From: Chitinophaga sp.
GTDB taxonomy: Bacteria; Bacteroidota; Bacteroidia; Chitinophagales; Chitinophagaceae
Reading direction: 5' to 3'
Assembly: GCF_017745275.1 (NCBI RefSeq)
Contig: NZ_JAGHZS010000010.1
Location: 310,001-374,000 of the forward strand
Length of the DNA stretch: 64,000 bases
Shown here one piece after another: positions 8,960 to 17,174 of the stretch. Every line of letters starts with the position of its first letter. Position 1 is the first letter of the stretch. The translations under genes were made by a program, and so were the position numbers. Under the pieces are notes generated by a model that was not told the origin of the DNA, made no database searches, and saw only the letters and a list, made by a program, of their open reading frames with translations.

Positions 8960-9340
8960 TTAGCTTTTATAAAGAATTACATCTTCGTTGCCCTCGTCAT
9001 CCATTTCCAGTATTAGCTCCCAGTGCAGCTTTGCAGCAATATCAGACAATAGCTGTACGTATACAGCTTCCAGCTCCGGATCAGATTTAGAGGCGGTTAT
9101 CGCCAACATAGTGACCCATTTGCTGTTAAAGCTTTCCGGTCTGCCGTAGTTACCATCCTTCGTATAAATGGCCGTGATATTCATCCAGGGGAAAGTATCG
9201 ATGTTACAGAACTGCCGGGGCGCTACCTTTACTAACACACCAGTATTCTCCAATACCTTCAATACCATATCGGTATGTAGTTGTTGACTATAGTCACTGC
9301 TGCCTCTTATTTCATAATACAAGTAAAGATTTGACCACAT
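8960..9340 (-). CDS. Conserved-looking hypothetical protein, 126 aa
   Basis: No family is recognised. The protein begins MWSNLYLYYEIRG, has no signal peptide or membrane helix, and ends in an acidic segment (MDDEGNED). It mixes short alpha and beta elements with a DPELEAVYVQLLSDIAAKL helix near the C-terminus. It starts 12 bases after the AraC regulator gene on the same strand, so it is probably in that transcript. Codon use matches its neighbours and there is no better competing frame. It could be a small cytosolic accessory or immunity-type protein, but nothing in the sequence decides this. Confidence 0.7.
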   Translation of the reverse strand: MWSNLYLYYEIRGSSDYSQQLHTDMVLKVLENTGVLVKVAPRQFCNIDTFPWMNITAIYTKDGNYGRPESFNSKWVTMLAITASKSDPELEAVYVQLLSDIAAKLHWELILEMDDEGNEDVILYKS

Positions 9341-9352
9341 GTTACATCACTT

Positions 9353-10192
9353 TTAAGGCAAATACATTTTCCGGAACTGGCTGGGCGTTTGCTGCTTTAC
9401 GTCTTTAAACTGCTTACTAAAATGCGCCCAGCTTTTATACCCGCTTTCATAGCAGATATCCAGTATGGGTTGGGTGGTAGTAGTAAGTAATTTACAGGCG
9501 TGGCTGATCCGCAGATCTCTCAGGAAATCGAAATACGTTTTCTTGATATTCTTCTTAAAGAAACGGCAAAAATTGGGTACGCTCATATTAGCCATGGCGG
9601 CTACCTGTTCCAGTGTTACTTTTTCCTGGTAGTGTTTAAAGGAGAAGTCAATAATTTTTTCGATGATGGGATTTACCACGTGGCCGGCATCCGTGAAGTC
9701 TTCTGTCAGAATTTTATATTGTGAGGAAAGGCCTATCTGGTGCAGGCATTGCAGGAGTAACATCAATTTCTCAAATCCTTTTTTACGCTGCATCAGCTGC
9801 ATGCTTTCTGCAATTTCTTTTTTTAGCCCCTTCTCCAGTTGCAACCCGTTATTCTTTTGCAACAGGGATTGGATCGCTTTCATCTCCGCCATTTCCAGTA
9901 ATCCATCTCCCCAACAGTCATTGGTAAAATGGATAACCAGTGCGGCCCCGGTCATTTTAGGCTGATTTTTTCTAAACCAGTGGGGGAGGTTGCCGGCAAT
10001 AAAAAAAAGATCGTTAACGGAATAGTCGCTCACATAATCACCTATCATCACCGTACCATGGCCTTTTAATATGAGGATCAGCTCATATTCCGGATGCTTA
10101 TGCCAGTTGGTTTCAAACTGAGGCGTTTGATATACACGGCAGGCAAAACTCTGGCTGGCATCATTGGTAATTTTCTGAAGAATTGTTTTCAT
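9353..10192 (-). CDS. AraC-family transcriptional regulator, probable xylose regulator
   Basis: Protein of 279 residues with an N-terminal cupin sensor domain (WHKHPEYELILILKGHG at about 30-46, then GDYVSDYSVNDLFFI) and a C-terminal double helix-turn-helix (from about 180: VTLEQVAAMANMSVPNFCRFFKK, then ILDICYESGYKSWAHFSKQFK, with the closing TPSQFR). It is divergent from xylose isomerase with a 137-base shared promoter region. From this placement it is inferred to respond to xylose or xylan-derived sugar and to control xylA. No transmembrane or two-component receiver domain is present. Confidence 0.92.
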   Translation of the reverse strand: MKTILQKITNDASQSFACRVYQTPQFETNWHKHPEYELILILKGHGTVMIGDYVSDYSVNDLFFIAGNLPHWFRKNQPKMTGAALVIHFTNDCWGDGLLEMAEMKAIQSLLQKNNGLQLEKGLKKEIAESMQLMQRKKGFEKLMLLLQCLHQIGLSSQYKILTEDFTDAGHVVNPIIEKIIDFSFKHYQEKVTLEQVAAMANMSVPNFCRFFKKNIKKTYFDFLRDLRISHACKLLTTTTQPILDICYESGYKSWAHFSKQFKDVKQQTPSQFRKMYLP

Positions 10193-10225
10193 ACCCCGAC
10201 AAATGGCTCATTTTATCATGCAAAC

Positions 10226-10240
10226 TACTAATTATTAGTA
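10226..10240. promoter_or_regulatory. Perfect 15-bp palindrome between araC-type gene and xylA
   Basis: TACTAATTATTAGTA is a perfect dyad with one central base. It lies 34 bases before the araC-type start and about 90 bases before xylA, within the shared divergent promoter. It is a candidate binding site for the adjacent regulator, although AraC proteins more often bind direct repeats, so another factor is possible. Confidence 0.4.
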
Positions 10241-10280
10241 AATTTTGATAAGATAGCATATTTTCTTTCAAAAATAGCGG

Positions 10281-10311
10281 TTGCAAACTCTTTAAAATCG
10301 GTCAATATTTG
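10281..10311 (+). promoter_or_regulatory. Probable xylA promoter
   Basis: TTG at 10281-10283 and AATATTTG at 10304-10311 are spaced by 20 bases. This is close to the Bacteroidota consensus (TTTG, 19 bases, TAnnTTTG) with one mismatch in the -7 box. The ATG of xylA lies 18 bases further on. On the opposite strand a perfect -7 box (TATTTTTG, 10269-10276) serves the araC-type gene, so the two promoters are interleaved. Confidence 0.5.
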
Positions 10312-10329
10312 CGGTACTAAAGCACGATT

Positions 10330-11658
10330 ATGAAAATAGTTACAGGAAAGAAAGAATTCTTCGCCGGCATTCCGGCCATTAAATATGAGGGATTACAAAG
10401 TGACAACCCGCTGGCATACCGCTGGTATGATGAAAACAGGATAGTAGCGGGCAAATCTATGAAAGAATGGCTGCGTTTCGCAGTAGCTTACTGGCACTCT
10501 TTCAACGGCACCGGCGCCGATCCTTTTGGAGAAGCAACACACATCTTTGAATGGGACAAAAACCCGGATCCCATTACACGCGCAAAAGATAAAGCCGATG
10601 CAGCTTTTGAAATGATCACCAAGTTAAACCTGCCTTACTATTGCTTCCATGATGTGGACGTAGTAGATTATACCAACGATATTAACGAAAACGACAAGCG
10701 TTTGCAAACGCTGACGCAATACCTGCAACAAAAGCAGGAGGAAAGTGGCGTGAAACTGTTATGGGGTACTGCTAACCTGTTTAGCCATCGCCGTTATATG
10801 AATGGTGCCGCTACTAACCCTGATTTTCATGTACTCACACATGCCGCTGCACAGGTGAAAGCCGCATTGGATGCCACCATTGCATTAGGTGGTGAGAACT
10901 ATGTTTTCTGGGGAGGCCGTGAAGGGTATATGAGCTTGTTGAATACCAACATGAAACGGGAGAAAGAACACCTGGCGAGATTCCTGCAGGCATCCAGGGA
11001 TTATGCCCGCAAAAATGGATTTACCGGTACGTTCTTTATTGAGCCAAAGCCTTGTGAACCAACTAAACATCAGTACGACTACGATGCAGAAACAGTTATT
11101 GGTTTCCTGCGTCAGTACGACCTGCTGAACGACTTTAAACTCAACCTTGAAGTAAACCACGCTACATTGGCAGGCCATACTTTCCAGCATGAACTGCAGG
11201 TAGCTGTTGATGCAGGGCTGCTCGGCAGCATCGACGCCAATCGCGGAGACTACCAGAACGGTTGGGATACCGATCAGTTCCCCACCAATCTCAATGAGCT
11301 GACCGAAGCTATGTTGATTATCCTGGAAGGCGGCGGCTTCAAAGGAGGTGGTATTAACTTCGATGCTAAGATCCGCAGAAACTCCACTGATGCAGCAGAT
11401 CTTTTCCATGCACATATTGGTGGCGTTGACAACTTCGCCCGCGCGTTGGTTACCGCAGATGCCATCCTGGAGAAAAGCGCCTACCGCAACATCCGCCAGG
11501 AACGCTATGCGTCTTTCGATAGCGAGGCAGCAAAATCTTTCGAAGCCGGAAAAGCAACACTGGAAAGCCTGCGCGACTTTGCCGTAGCTAACGGTGAACC
11601 AGCTACGAAGAGCGGCAGACAAGAGTATATAGAGAACATTATCAATAATTATTTGTAA
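10330..11658 (+). CDS. xylA: Xylose isomerase
   Basis: Protein of 442 residues, the usual length of class II xylose isomerases. It converts D-xylose to D-xylulose with two divalent metals. Catalytic H107 and D110 are visible in CFHDVD. Metal-site motifs include VFWGGREGY, FIEPKP, EPTKHQYD, NLEVNHATLAGH and GSIDANRGD; the C-terminal GGINFDAKIRRNS is typical. No signal peptide is present, so it is cytosolic. No xylulokinase or xylose transporter lies beside it, so the rest of the pathway must be elsewhere. Regulation by the divergent AraC-type protein is inferred. Confidence 0.98.
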   Translation: MKIVTGKKEFFAGIPAIKYEGLQSDNPLAYRWYDENRIVAGKSMKEWLRFAVAYWHSFNGTGADPFGEATHIFEWDKNPDPITRAKDKADAAFEMITKLNLPYYCFHDVDVVDYTNDINENDKRLQTLTQYLQQKQEESGVKLLWGTANLFSHRRYMNGAATNPDFHVLTHAAAQVKAALDATIALGGENYVFWGGREGYMSLLNTNMKREKEHLARFLQASRDYARKNGFTGTFFIEPKPCEPTKHQYDYDAETVIGFLRQYDLLNDFKLNLEVNHATLAGHTFQHELQVAVDAGLLGSIDANRGDYQNGWDTDQFPTNLNELTEAMLIILEGGGFKGGGINFDAKIRRNSTDAADLFHAHIGGVDNFARALVTADAILEKSAYRNIRQERYASFDSEAAKSFEAGKATLESLRDFAVANGEPATKSGRQEYIENIINNYL

Positions 11659-11977
11659 TAGCATTCAATTCGCCCTCCCGTCGAAGGCGGGGGGCTGCAT
11701 TTTAGTTCCACGTTATTTTTAATTTTCCATGTTATGACGCTAGCGCCGTAATGGCCGGGTCCATAAAATTTCCTGCACACAGGGTCGTGCAGAAGACATT
11801 TTTAAAATGTAGGAGACCAGTACGCCACGGCGTACTGGTCTCTTTGTTGTAATGCCCACCACCAGGCAAATGGCGGCCAAAATAACATAAGCATTTGAGC
11901 AAATCATCCTATTTATATTAACGGGTTGTTGCTATATTGTTGAACTAAAGGAATATTATCAACCAATTCTGACTGTC
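11659..11977. other. 319-bp intergenic region with a run of hairpins, no gene
   Basis: No coding frame with start and plausible composition was found. The stretch holds three successive dyads: CTGCAC/GTGCAG (11773-11792), ACATTTTTAAAATGT (11796-11810) and a strong GAGACCAGTACGCC stem (11813-11842). The distal 100 bases are AT-rich and probably hold the promoter of the acyltransferase gene. A structured untranslated RNA element is possible but not recognised. Confidence 0.6.
11813..11850 (+). terminator. Intrinsic terminator downstream of xylA
   Basis: GAGACCAGTACGCC pairs perfectly with GGCGTACTGGTCTC (14 bp, 2-base loop; realistically 13 bp with a tetraloop) and is followed by TTTGTTG. It lies 155 bases after the xylA stop and ends before the next gene on the same strand, so it probably ends the xylA transcript. 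Confidence 0.7.
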
Positions 11978-13087
11978 ATGTATCAACAAACGATTGCCCT
12001 GCCCGGATCGAAGCAGCATTTTGAAGTATTGGATGGCCTGAGAGGTATCGCCGCTATTACTATCCTGGTATTTCACTTTATGGAAATGATTTATGCAGAT
12101 TATGCTATTAACCCGTTGGGACATGGTTTCCTGGCAGTCGACTTTTTCTACTGCCTGTCCGGCTTTGTGATCGGGTATGCGTATGATGACAGGATTGGCC
12201 AGATTGGCCTGGTTGCTTTCCTCAGGAACCGGTTAATCCGTTTGCATCCATTGGTGCTGATGGGGAGTGTATTGGGGCTGGTAGGATATGTATGTAATCC
12301 ATTTGTTAATGGCTGGACACTGGCAGGAGGGGCGAAGGTCATCACCGCCTTCATCAGTTCTATTTTCCTGGTTCCGTACCCGGTTTTACCTCACCGGGCG
12401 GGGGCATTGTTTCCTTTCAATTCTCCTGCATGGTCGTTGCTGATGGAGTATCTCGCCAATATCGTTTATGCGTTGCTGTTATTTAGAATGAAACGGTTGT
12501 GGCTGGTGCCGGTGGCTGTTGCAGCCGCGGTTTGGTTGTGTGTGGTAGGTCATCAGCAGGGATGGTTGATTGGTGGTTGGGACGCGCCTACCTGGGTAGA
12601 TGGCGTTGCGCGTATCAGTTATTCTTTTCTCGCGGGGCTGTTGGTGTTCCGGTTTGGTTTGAGGATTAAAAACCGGTTGAATTTTGCCTGGCTGGGACTG
12701 TTACTGCTGGGTGCTTTCTTTTTCCCGCATATCAAACAGGACGGGCTCACAGAGGCGGCCATTGTATTGTTTTACTTCCCGCTGTTACTGGCTGTAGGTG
12801 CGGGTGCCAGCGTTTCCGGCTGGATGAAACAGTTGTGTGTTTTTATTGGGCGCCTGAGTTACCCGCTGTATATGACGCATATTTTTGTGGTGTGGAATTT
12901 CGGTGATTACTACGCTAAATACAAACCGTCCGGATTACGTTTATACGTGGTAGTGAGTGTGCTGATTGTAGCGTTGCTGGTGTTGGCCTATTTGGTGATG
13001 CGCTTTTATGATGAACCTGTAAGGCGATTCCTCATTAAAAAATGGCTGGTGAAGAAGCCGGTAAAAAAAGAGGTGCCGGTAGCTTAG
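11978..13087 (+). CDS. Membrane acyltransferase, OafA/YrhL family (Acyltransferase 3)
   Basis: Protein of 369 residues with about ten hydrophobic segments. The N-terminus FEVLDGLRGIAAITILVFHF (residues 16-35) is the family signature. It is followed by FLAVDFFYCLSGFVIGYAYDDR, in which the usual F-F-x-L-S-G-F motif is intact, and by FLRNRLIRLHPL. The C-terminus (EPVRRFLIKKWL) is basic and cytoplasmic. Members transfer acetyl or other acyl groups to surface polysaccharide, lipid or antibiotic sugars in the inner membrane. No polysaccharide genes are adjacent, so the acceptor is unknown. It stands alone between hairpins and a DoxX gene. Confidence 0.93.
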   Translation: MYQQTIALPGSKQHFEVLDGLRGIAAITILVFHFMEMIYADYAINPLGHGFLAVDFFYCLSGFVIGYAYDDRIGQIGLVAFLRNRLIRLHPLVLMGSVLGLVGYVCNPFVNGWTLAGGAKVITAFISSIFLVPYPVLPHRAGALFPFNSPAWSLLMEYLANIVYALLLFRMKRLWLVPVAVAAAVWLCVVGHQQGWLIGGWDAPTWVDGVARISYSFLAGLLVFRFGLRIKNRLNFAWLGLLLLGAFFFPHIKQDGLTEAAIVLFYFPLLLAVGAGASVSGWMKQLCVFIGRLSYPLYMTHIFVVWNFGDYYAKYKPSGLRLYVVVSVLIVALLVLAYLVMRFYDEPVRRFLIKKWLVKKPVKKEVPVA

Positions 13088-13098
13088 GTGTGCATTTA

Positions 13099-13127
13099 TT
13101 GAATCGACAAAATAAAATGTATTTTTG
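13099..13127 (+). promoter_or_regulatory. Promoter of the DoxX-like gene
   Basis: TTG (13099-13101) and a perfect Bacteroidota -7 box TATTTTTG (13120-13127) are spaced by 18 bases, and the ATG follows 18 bases later. The DoxX gene therefore has its own promoter and is not simply the end of the acyltransferase transcript. Confidence 0.65.
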
Positions 13128-13144
13128 CGATAAATTTTATCACT

Positions 13145-13522
13145 ATGAAAAACAAGATTCTATTTGTCGTGTGCCTCCTTTTTGGTTTGATGTTTATCAA
13201 TGCAGGGCTCAACAAATTCTTTAACTACATGCCAGTGCCGAAAGACATGCCTGAAAACTTACTGAAAGTGATGGGCGCTTTTATGACCATTGGCTGGCTT
13301 ATGCCTTTGGTAGGCGTGGCTGAGGTGATAGGAGGCTTACTGTTTATTTTCCCGAAAACCAGGGCGCTGGGCGCGCTGGTGATCTTACCAGTGATGGTGG
13401 GCGTGCTGCTGACCAACATATTACAGGCCCCTTCCGGTTTACCGATTGCAGGGATTTTATTCCTCGTTAATATCTGGGTGATCATTGAGAACCGCCAGAA
13501 GTACTTACCAATGGTAAGTTAA
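13145..13522 (+). CDS. DoxX-like integral membrane protein
   Basis: Protein of 125 residues with four predicted membrane helices: FVVCLLFGLMFINAGLNK at the N-terminus, then FMTIGWLMPLVGVAEVIGGLL, ALGALVILPVMVGVLL and a last helix at about 98-115. The arrangement and the G-x-x-K-F start match the DoxX/DUF4267-like group. The function of small DoxX proteins is mostly unknown; some take part in thiosulfate:quinone reduction or oxidant resistance. It has its own promoter and terminator, so it is monocistronic. Confidence 0.85.
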   Translation: MKNKILFVVCLLFGLMFINAGLNKFFNYMPVPKDMPENLLKVMGAFMTIGWLMPLVGVAEVIGGLLFIFPKTRALGALVILPVMVGVLLTNILQAPSGLPIAGILFLVNIWVIIENRQKYLPMVS

Positions 13523-13544
13523 GTTGACAATAGAATAGCCATGT

Positions 13545-13581
13545 AAAAGCAGATGTCTCCCGGCATCTGCTTTTATTTTTT
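13545..13581 (+). terminator. Intrinsic terminator after the DoxX-like gene
   Basis: AAAAGCAGATG (13545-13555) pairs perfectly with CATCTGCTTTT (13564-13574) and is followed by ATTTTTTT. It lies 22 bases after the stop codon, a textbook rho-independent terminator. Confidence 0.9.
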
Positions 13582-13768
13582 TGGAAGATGAATAACATTT
13601 GCTAACCGGTGATAATAATTGTCAATTTGACGATTAATAAAAAAGATGTAGTTTTAGAGCAGAAAGTATCCTATTTAAAATAGGGAACGGGCGGTAATAA
13701 TTCCAGGTTGTGAAATACATGAATCACTATGCCGGTATCATGTGCCGTTGTTTCCCGTCAGCCACCAT

Positions 13769-15151
13769 ATGAAGCATATAAAAATGAGCGTAACAAGATA
13801 TTTGCTGGTAGCCGGCTTCCTCCTGATAACGGCGCACCTGCAGGCACAAACGACAGCAAAATTTCACAGCTGGGCCGCCACACCTCCTATGGGCTGGAAC
13901 AGTTGGGATTGTTTCGGGCCTACAGTAACAGAAGCAGAAGTAAAAGCCAATGCCGACTACATGGCGCGGTACCTCAAACCTTATGGCTGGAATTACATAG
14001 TAGTCGACATCCGCTGGTATGTGGGCAACGACAAAGCCCACGGCTATAATGAAACCAACCCGGACTATGTGCTCGACGAATACGGACGTTTCTTACCGGC
14101 AACCAATCGTTTCCCATCTGCCGAAGGCGGCAAAGGATTTAAACCACTGGCCGACTACCTGCATGGCAAAGGGCTGAAGTTCGGTATTCATATCATGCGG
14201 GGGATCCCGGTGCAGGCGGTAAAACGTAACCTGCCGGTGAAAGGCACATCGGTAACAGCCCGGGATATTTACTCGGAGAAGGATCAATGCCGCTGGCTGC
14301 ACGACATGTATACCGTTGTGCCGGAGAAGCCGGGTGCACAGGAGTATTATAATTCTCTCTTTGAGCTGTACGCCAGCTGGGGACTGGATTTTGTAAAGGT
14401 AGATGACCTGTCGTCCCCCATATACTTTGAAAAAGAAATTGAGATGATCCGGAAGGCCATCGATCGTACCGGGCGTAAAATTGTATTAAGTACTTCCCCG
14501 GGAGAAACACCTATTGCACATGCGGAGCATGTACAACAACACGCCAATATGTGGCGCACCGTAGGTGATTTCTGGGATAGATGGGCACAATTGAAAGAAC
14601 ATTTTGCCGTGTTTGAACGCTGGAATAAATGGCGCGCCTATGGCGCCTATCCTGACGGCGACATGCTTCCACTGGGACGTATCGGTATCCGTGCGGAGGT
14701 AGGCAATCCACGTGCGAGTGGCTTCACCCGCGACGAGCAATATACGCTGATGACGCTGTGGAGCATTTTTAAATCGCCCCTGATGTTTGGCGGCAACCTT
14801 CCGGACAATGATGCCTTTACCCTTTCGCTGCTCACCAACCGGCGCGTGCTGAAAGTACTCAATGAAAGTACCCACAATCAGCCACTGTTTACAGAAGCCG
14901 AAAAAGTTGCCTGGATGGCCGAAGAACCTGGCACCGGCGCAAAGTACCTCGCTGTTTTTAATACCGGCGACACGGGGAAAAAAAGTATTGCGGTGCAATT
15001 ATCGGCGCTTGGATTAAACGGGAACTGCCAGGTAACAGATCTTTGGTCCGGGAAAGTATCAGAAAATGTTAGTGGAGAGTTTGCGCCGGAAATTAATCAG
15101 CATGGAGCAGGGTTGTATAAGATAGCACCGCTTTCAGCCGGACGAAAATAA
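13769..15151 (+). CDS. GH27 alpha-galactosidase, secreted
   Basis: Protein of 460 residues from ATG 13769; an upstream GTG (13742) is in frame but gives no better signal peptide. The signal peptide (YLLVAGFLLITAHLQAQ) is followed by the glycoside hydrolase family 27 barrel: PPMGWNSWDCFG (39-50), nucleophile D212 in DFVKVDD, and acid/base D298 in YPDGDML. A C-terminal beta-sandwich follows from about residue 380. GH27 enzymes release terminal alpha-galactose, or alpha-N-acetylgalactosamine and related units, with retention. It is periplasmic or exported. It is not next to a SusCD pair and ends at its own terminator. Confidence 0.93.
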   Translation: MKHIKMSVTRYLLVAGFLLITAHLQAQTTAKFHSWAATPPMGWNSWDCFGPTVTEAEVKANADYMARYLKPYGWNYIVVDIRWYVGNDKAHGYNETNPDYVLDEYGRFLPATNRFPSAEGGKGFKPLADYLHGKGLKFGIHIMRGIPVQAVKRNLPVKGTSVTARDIYSEKDQCRWLHDMYTVVPEKPGAQEYYNSLFELYASWGLDFVKVDDLSSPIYFEKEIEMIRKAIDRTGRKIVLSTSPGETPIAHAEHVQQHANMWRTVGDFWDRWAQLKEHFAVFERWNKWRAYGAYPDGDMLPLGRIGIRAEVGNPRASGFTRDEQYTLMTLWSIFKSPLMFGGNLPDNDAFTLSLLTNRRVLKVLNESTHNQPLFTEAEKVAWMAEEPGTGAKYLAVFNTGDTGKKSIAVQLSALGLNGNCQVTDLWSGKVSENVSGEFAPEINQHGAGLYKIAPLSAGRK

Positions 15152-15175
15152 AATTGTATCTATCAACAGGAGGCT

Positions 15176-15210
15176 CCCCGGTATGCGAAAGTATACCGGG
15201 GTTTCTTTTT
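15176..15210 (+). terminator. Intrinsic terminator after the GH27 gene
   Basis: CCCCGGTAT (15176-15184) pairs with ATACCGGGG (15193-15201) across an 8-base loop and is followed by TTTCTTTTT. It lies 25 bases after the GH27 stop. Confidence 0.92.
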
Positions 15211-15240
15211 GGGGTATTGTTAATAGTGCTTCCGCCGGTC

Positions 15241-15298
15241 TTGTCCCGTTTAGTAATACACTTGTCCCGATTAATATGCGTGCTACCCGTTAGCTTTG
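15241..15298 (+). promoter_or_regulatory. Promoter with two TTGTCCCG boxes before the DJ-1 fusion gene
   Basis: TTGTCCCG occurs at 15241-15248 and again at 15262-15269, 21 bases (two helical turns) apart. A perfect -7 box TAGCTTTG lies at 15291-15298 and the ATG follows 17 bases later. The same TTGTCCCGTTTA sequence forms half of a perfect palindrome at 38296-38309 beside the Crp/Fnr gene. The distance from the second box to the -7 box is almost the same in both promoters, so a shared activator site is inferred. Confidence 0.55.
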
Positions 15299-15315
15299 CG
15301 CTATAAATTGCACTT

Positions 15316-16092
15316 ATGAAACCATTCTTTTTATTCCTGTTATTATTGCCTTGTATTGCCTTTGCACAAAAACCTTCCTTGTTATATGTTTGTCCGCCAT
15401 GCGGCCGCTGTGATACGCTGTTGTTTCATCAGCCGGGCAAGTGTCCGCATTGCGGCATGGAGCTGATTACCAAAGACACGGCCAGCAATAAAAAGATCAC
15501 GATTTGCTTTTATCTCTATGAGGGAGTAGAGGTGCTGGATTTTGCAGGTCCGATGGAAGTATTTTCCTATGCCGGATTCAAAGTATTTACAGTAGCTAAA
15601 ACCCGTGCACCGCTGGTATCTCAGGGCATACTGAAAATAATGCCGGACTACAGCATCCAGGATGCGCCGGCAGCCGACATCTTCGCTGTTTTTGGTGGCG
15701 AAGCCCAGGTGGCGGCAGATGACCCTGAAGTGATCAACTGGATTAAATCGCGGGATGCATCCGTTTCCCACTATTTTTCTGTTTGTACCGGCGCCTTTGT
15801 ACTGGGTAAGGCAGGGCTGCTGGATGGGTTGACGGTTACTACTTTTCACAGCGCTATTCCCGGTCTGCAGCGGACAGTGCCTGCAGCAAAAGTATTGCAG
15901 CAGGTGCGGTATGTAGATAATGGACGGGTGATCACTACGGCAGGTATTTCCGCCGGCATTGACGGGGCGCTGCATTTGGTGGCCAAATTACGAGGCGGGG
16001 AGGAAGCGTTGCGTATTGCGCAACTCATGGAGTATGATAAGTATGTGCCGGAGCAGGGCCTGATGGTAGCCCATCCCGGCACCAGTAAATAA
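15316..16092 (+). CDS. Secreted fusion: heavy-metal-binding domain + DJ-1/PfpI domain
   Basis: Protein of 258 residues. The signal peptide (MKPFFLFLLLLPCIAFAQ) is followed by a short zinc-ribbon-like metal-binding domain, YVCPPCGRCD...PGKCPHCGMEL (about 24-52), of the type found at the N-terminus of copper ATPases and efflux proteins. The rest is a DJ-1/PfpI (class I glutaminase-like) domain: EVLDFAGPMEVFSY, FAVFGGEAQVAADD, and the nucleophile elbow SVCTGAFVLGKAGLLDG with the cysteine and the later TTFHSA. This version resembles the ligand domain of AraC-like GATase1 proteins and isonitrile hydratases. Function is unknown; exported stress or metal-linked hydrolase activity is inferred. Confidence 0.85.
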   Translation: MKPFFLFLLLLPCIAFAQKPSLLYVCPPCGRCDTLLFHQPGKCPHCGMELITKDTASNKKITICFYLYEGVEVLDFAGPMEVFSYAGFKVFTVAKTRAPLVSQGILKIMPDYSIQDAPAADIFAVFGGEAQVAADDPEVINWIKSRDASVSHYFSVCTGAFVLGKAGLLDGLTVTTFHSAIPGLQRTVPAAKVLQQVRYVDNGRVITTAGISAGIDGALHLVAKLRGGEEALRIAQLMEYDKYVPEQGLMVAHPGTSK

Positions 16093-16102
16093 TTTTTGCA
16101 GG

Positions 16103-17068
16103 CTATAACCGGATGTTGTGGCTGCTGATACTGGTTGGGAACCGGGCTTTGACCTTGTCAGGAACCGCGTCCCGGTAGGAGGTACGACGTCCGCTGATAT
16201 GTAGCCAGCCCGAAGGATCCAGGGTGATGAATGCAAACAGCGCTTCCTTGTAGTAGTGCGCGCCGGATTGCGTGTATACGTAGGAAGCGCTGTTCAACAG
16301 AAAATAATGTACGCCATTTCTTTCTCCGTAGCGGTCGTCGTGATCATGTCCCATAAATACAGCTGACACACGGGCACGGCTACCCGCATTTTGGGCGGCA
16401 AGGTTGGCTTCATCAAAGATCGCAAGGATCTCATCGGCATTCCCCAGCTCCTGGAAAAAATCGCTCAGGAAAACGGGTTGATGCATAAATACAATGACCG
16501 GGTATTGGGCGTTGGCCAGGTCTTGCTTGAGCCAGTCGAGCTGCGGTTGATCGGTAAAACTCCGCATAGGCGCGGGCAATGGGCCCCAATTGCTGGTATT
16601 ATAGTCTTCCAGTGTTTTATCTTCTCTCCGTAAAAAATTTCTATCCATTATCACAAAATGATACCCGCCCTGGTCGAAGGAATAGTATGGTTTTTCCATG
16701 CCCCATAGTTGCATGATAGTGGCTTTGTCGCAAACATCCATATCGTGGTTGCCAAGTACGTGATATTTGGGACCGGCAAACCGGTTCCATTGCAACATGA
16801 TTTCTTCGGATTGTTTAGGGCGACAAAAATCACCGCATTGAATAATGAAATCCGGTTGCTCTTTCATCACCGCATCCATAAAAGTGGTGAGGCGGGCTAC
16901 TTCAGGTTTGCCGAATTGCAGGTGATGCAGGTCGGAGATAACACCTATGCGTAATTTTTTACCTGTTGCGGAAGGCTGGCTGATAGGAACAGACCAAACA
17001 TTAGAAGCCATTAAAAAGCCGGTGCCTGACAAGCCCAGTTGCTTCAGGAAATTTCTGCGTTTCACCAT
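16103..17068 (-). CDS. Calcineurin-type metallophosphoesterase with Tat-like signal
   Basis: Protein of 321 residues. The N-terminus KRRNFLKQLGLSGTGFL has the twin-arginine motif (RRNFLK), which suggests folded export. The dinuclear metallophosphoesterase motifs are complete: D46-x-H48 (SDLHH), QCGDF, GNHD (with MD following), MHQP and GHDHDD. Members hydrolyse phosphomonoesters, phosphodiesters or nucleotides; the predicted periplasmic site suggests scavenging. It is convergent with the DJ-1 fusion gene, with only 10 bases between the stop codons. Substrate cannot be called. Confidence 0.92.
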   Translation of the reverse strand: MVKRRNFLKQLGLSGTGFLMASNVWSVPISQPSATGKKLRIGVISDLHHLQFGKPEVARLTTFMDAVMKEQPDFIIQCGDFCRPKQSEEIMLQWNRFAGPKYHVLGNHDMDVCDKATIMQLWGMEKPYYSFDQGGYHFVIMDRNFLRREDKTLEDYNTSNWGPLPAPMRSFTDQPQLDWLKQDLANAQYPVIVFMHQPVFLSDFFQELGNADEILAIFDEANLAAQNAGSRARVSAVFMGHDHDDRYGERNGVHYFLLNSASYVYTQSGAHYYKEALFAFITLDPSGWLHISGRRTSYRDAVPDKVKARFPTSISSHNIRL

Positions 17069-17145
17069 TCACTGTGATTTATAGTGCAGGAAAATACACG
17101 GATTATTTCATATTTCACTAATTATCGGGTGAGTGGTCAATAGGT

Positions 17146-17153
17146 TATATTTG
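17146..17153 (+). promoter_or_regulatory. -7 promoter element of the DUF2461 gene
   Basis: TATATTTG is a perfect TAnnTTTG box, 21 bases before the ATG, in the divergent gap between the phosphoesterase and DUF2461 genes. No good TTTG box is found at the expected upstream distance. Confidence 0.45.
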
Positions 17154-17174
17154 CGGTGTCTTTAAAAATTATCC

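Noticed and set aside
10885..11664. Long antisense frame of 259 codons opposite xylA
   Set aside because: It is fully covered by xylA and its translation has no family features; it is a shadow of codon bias.
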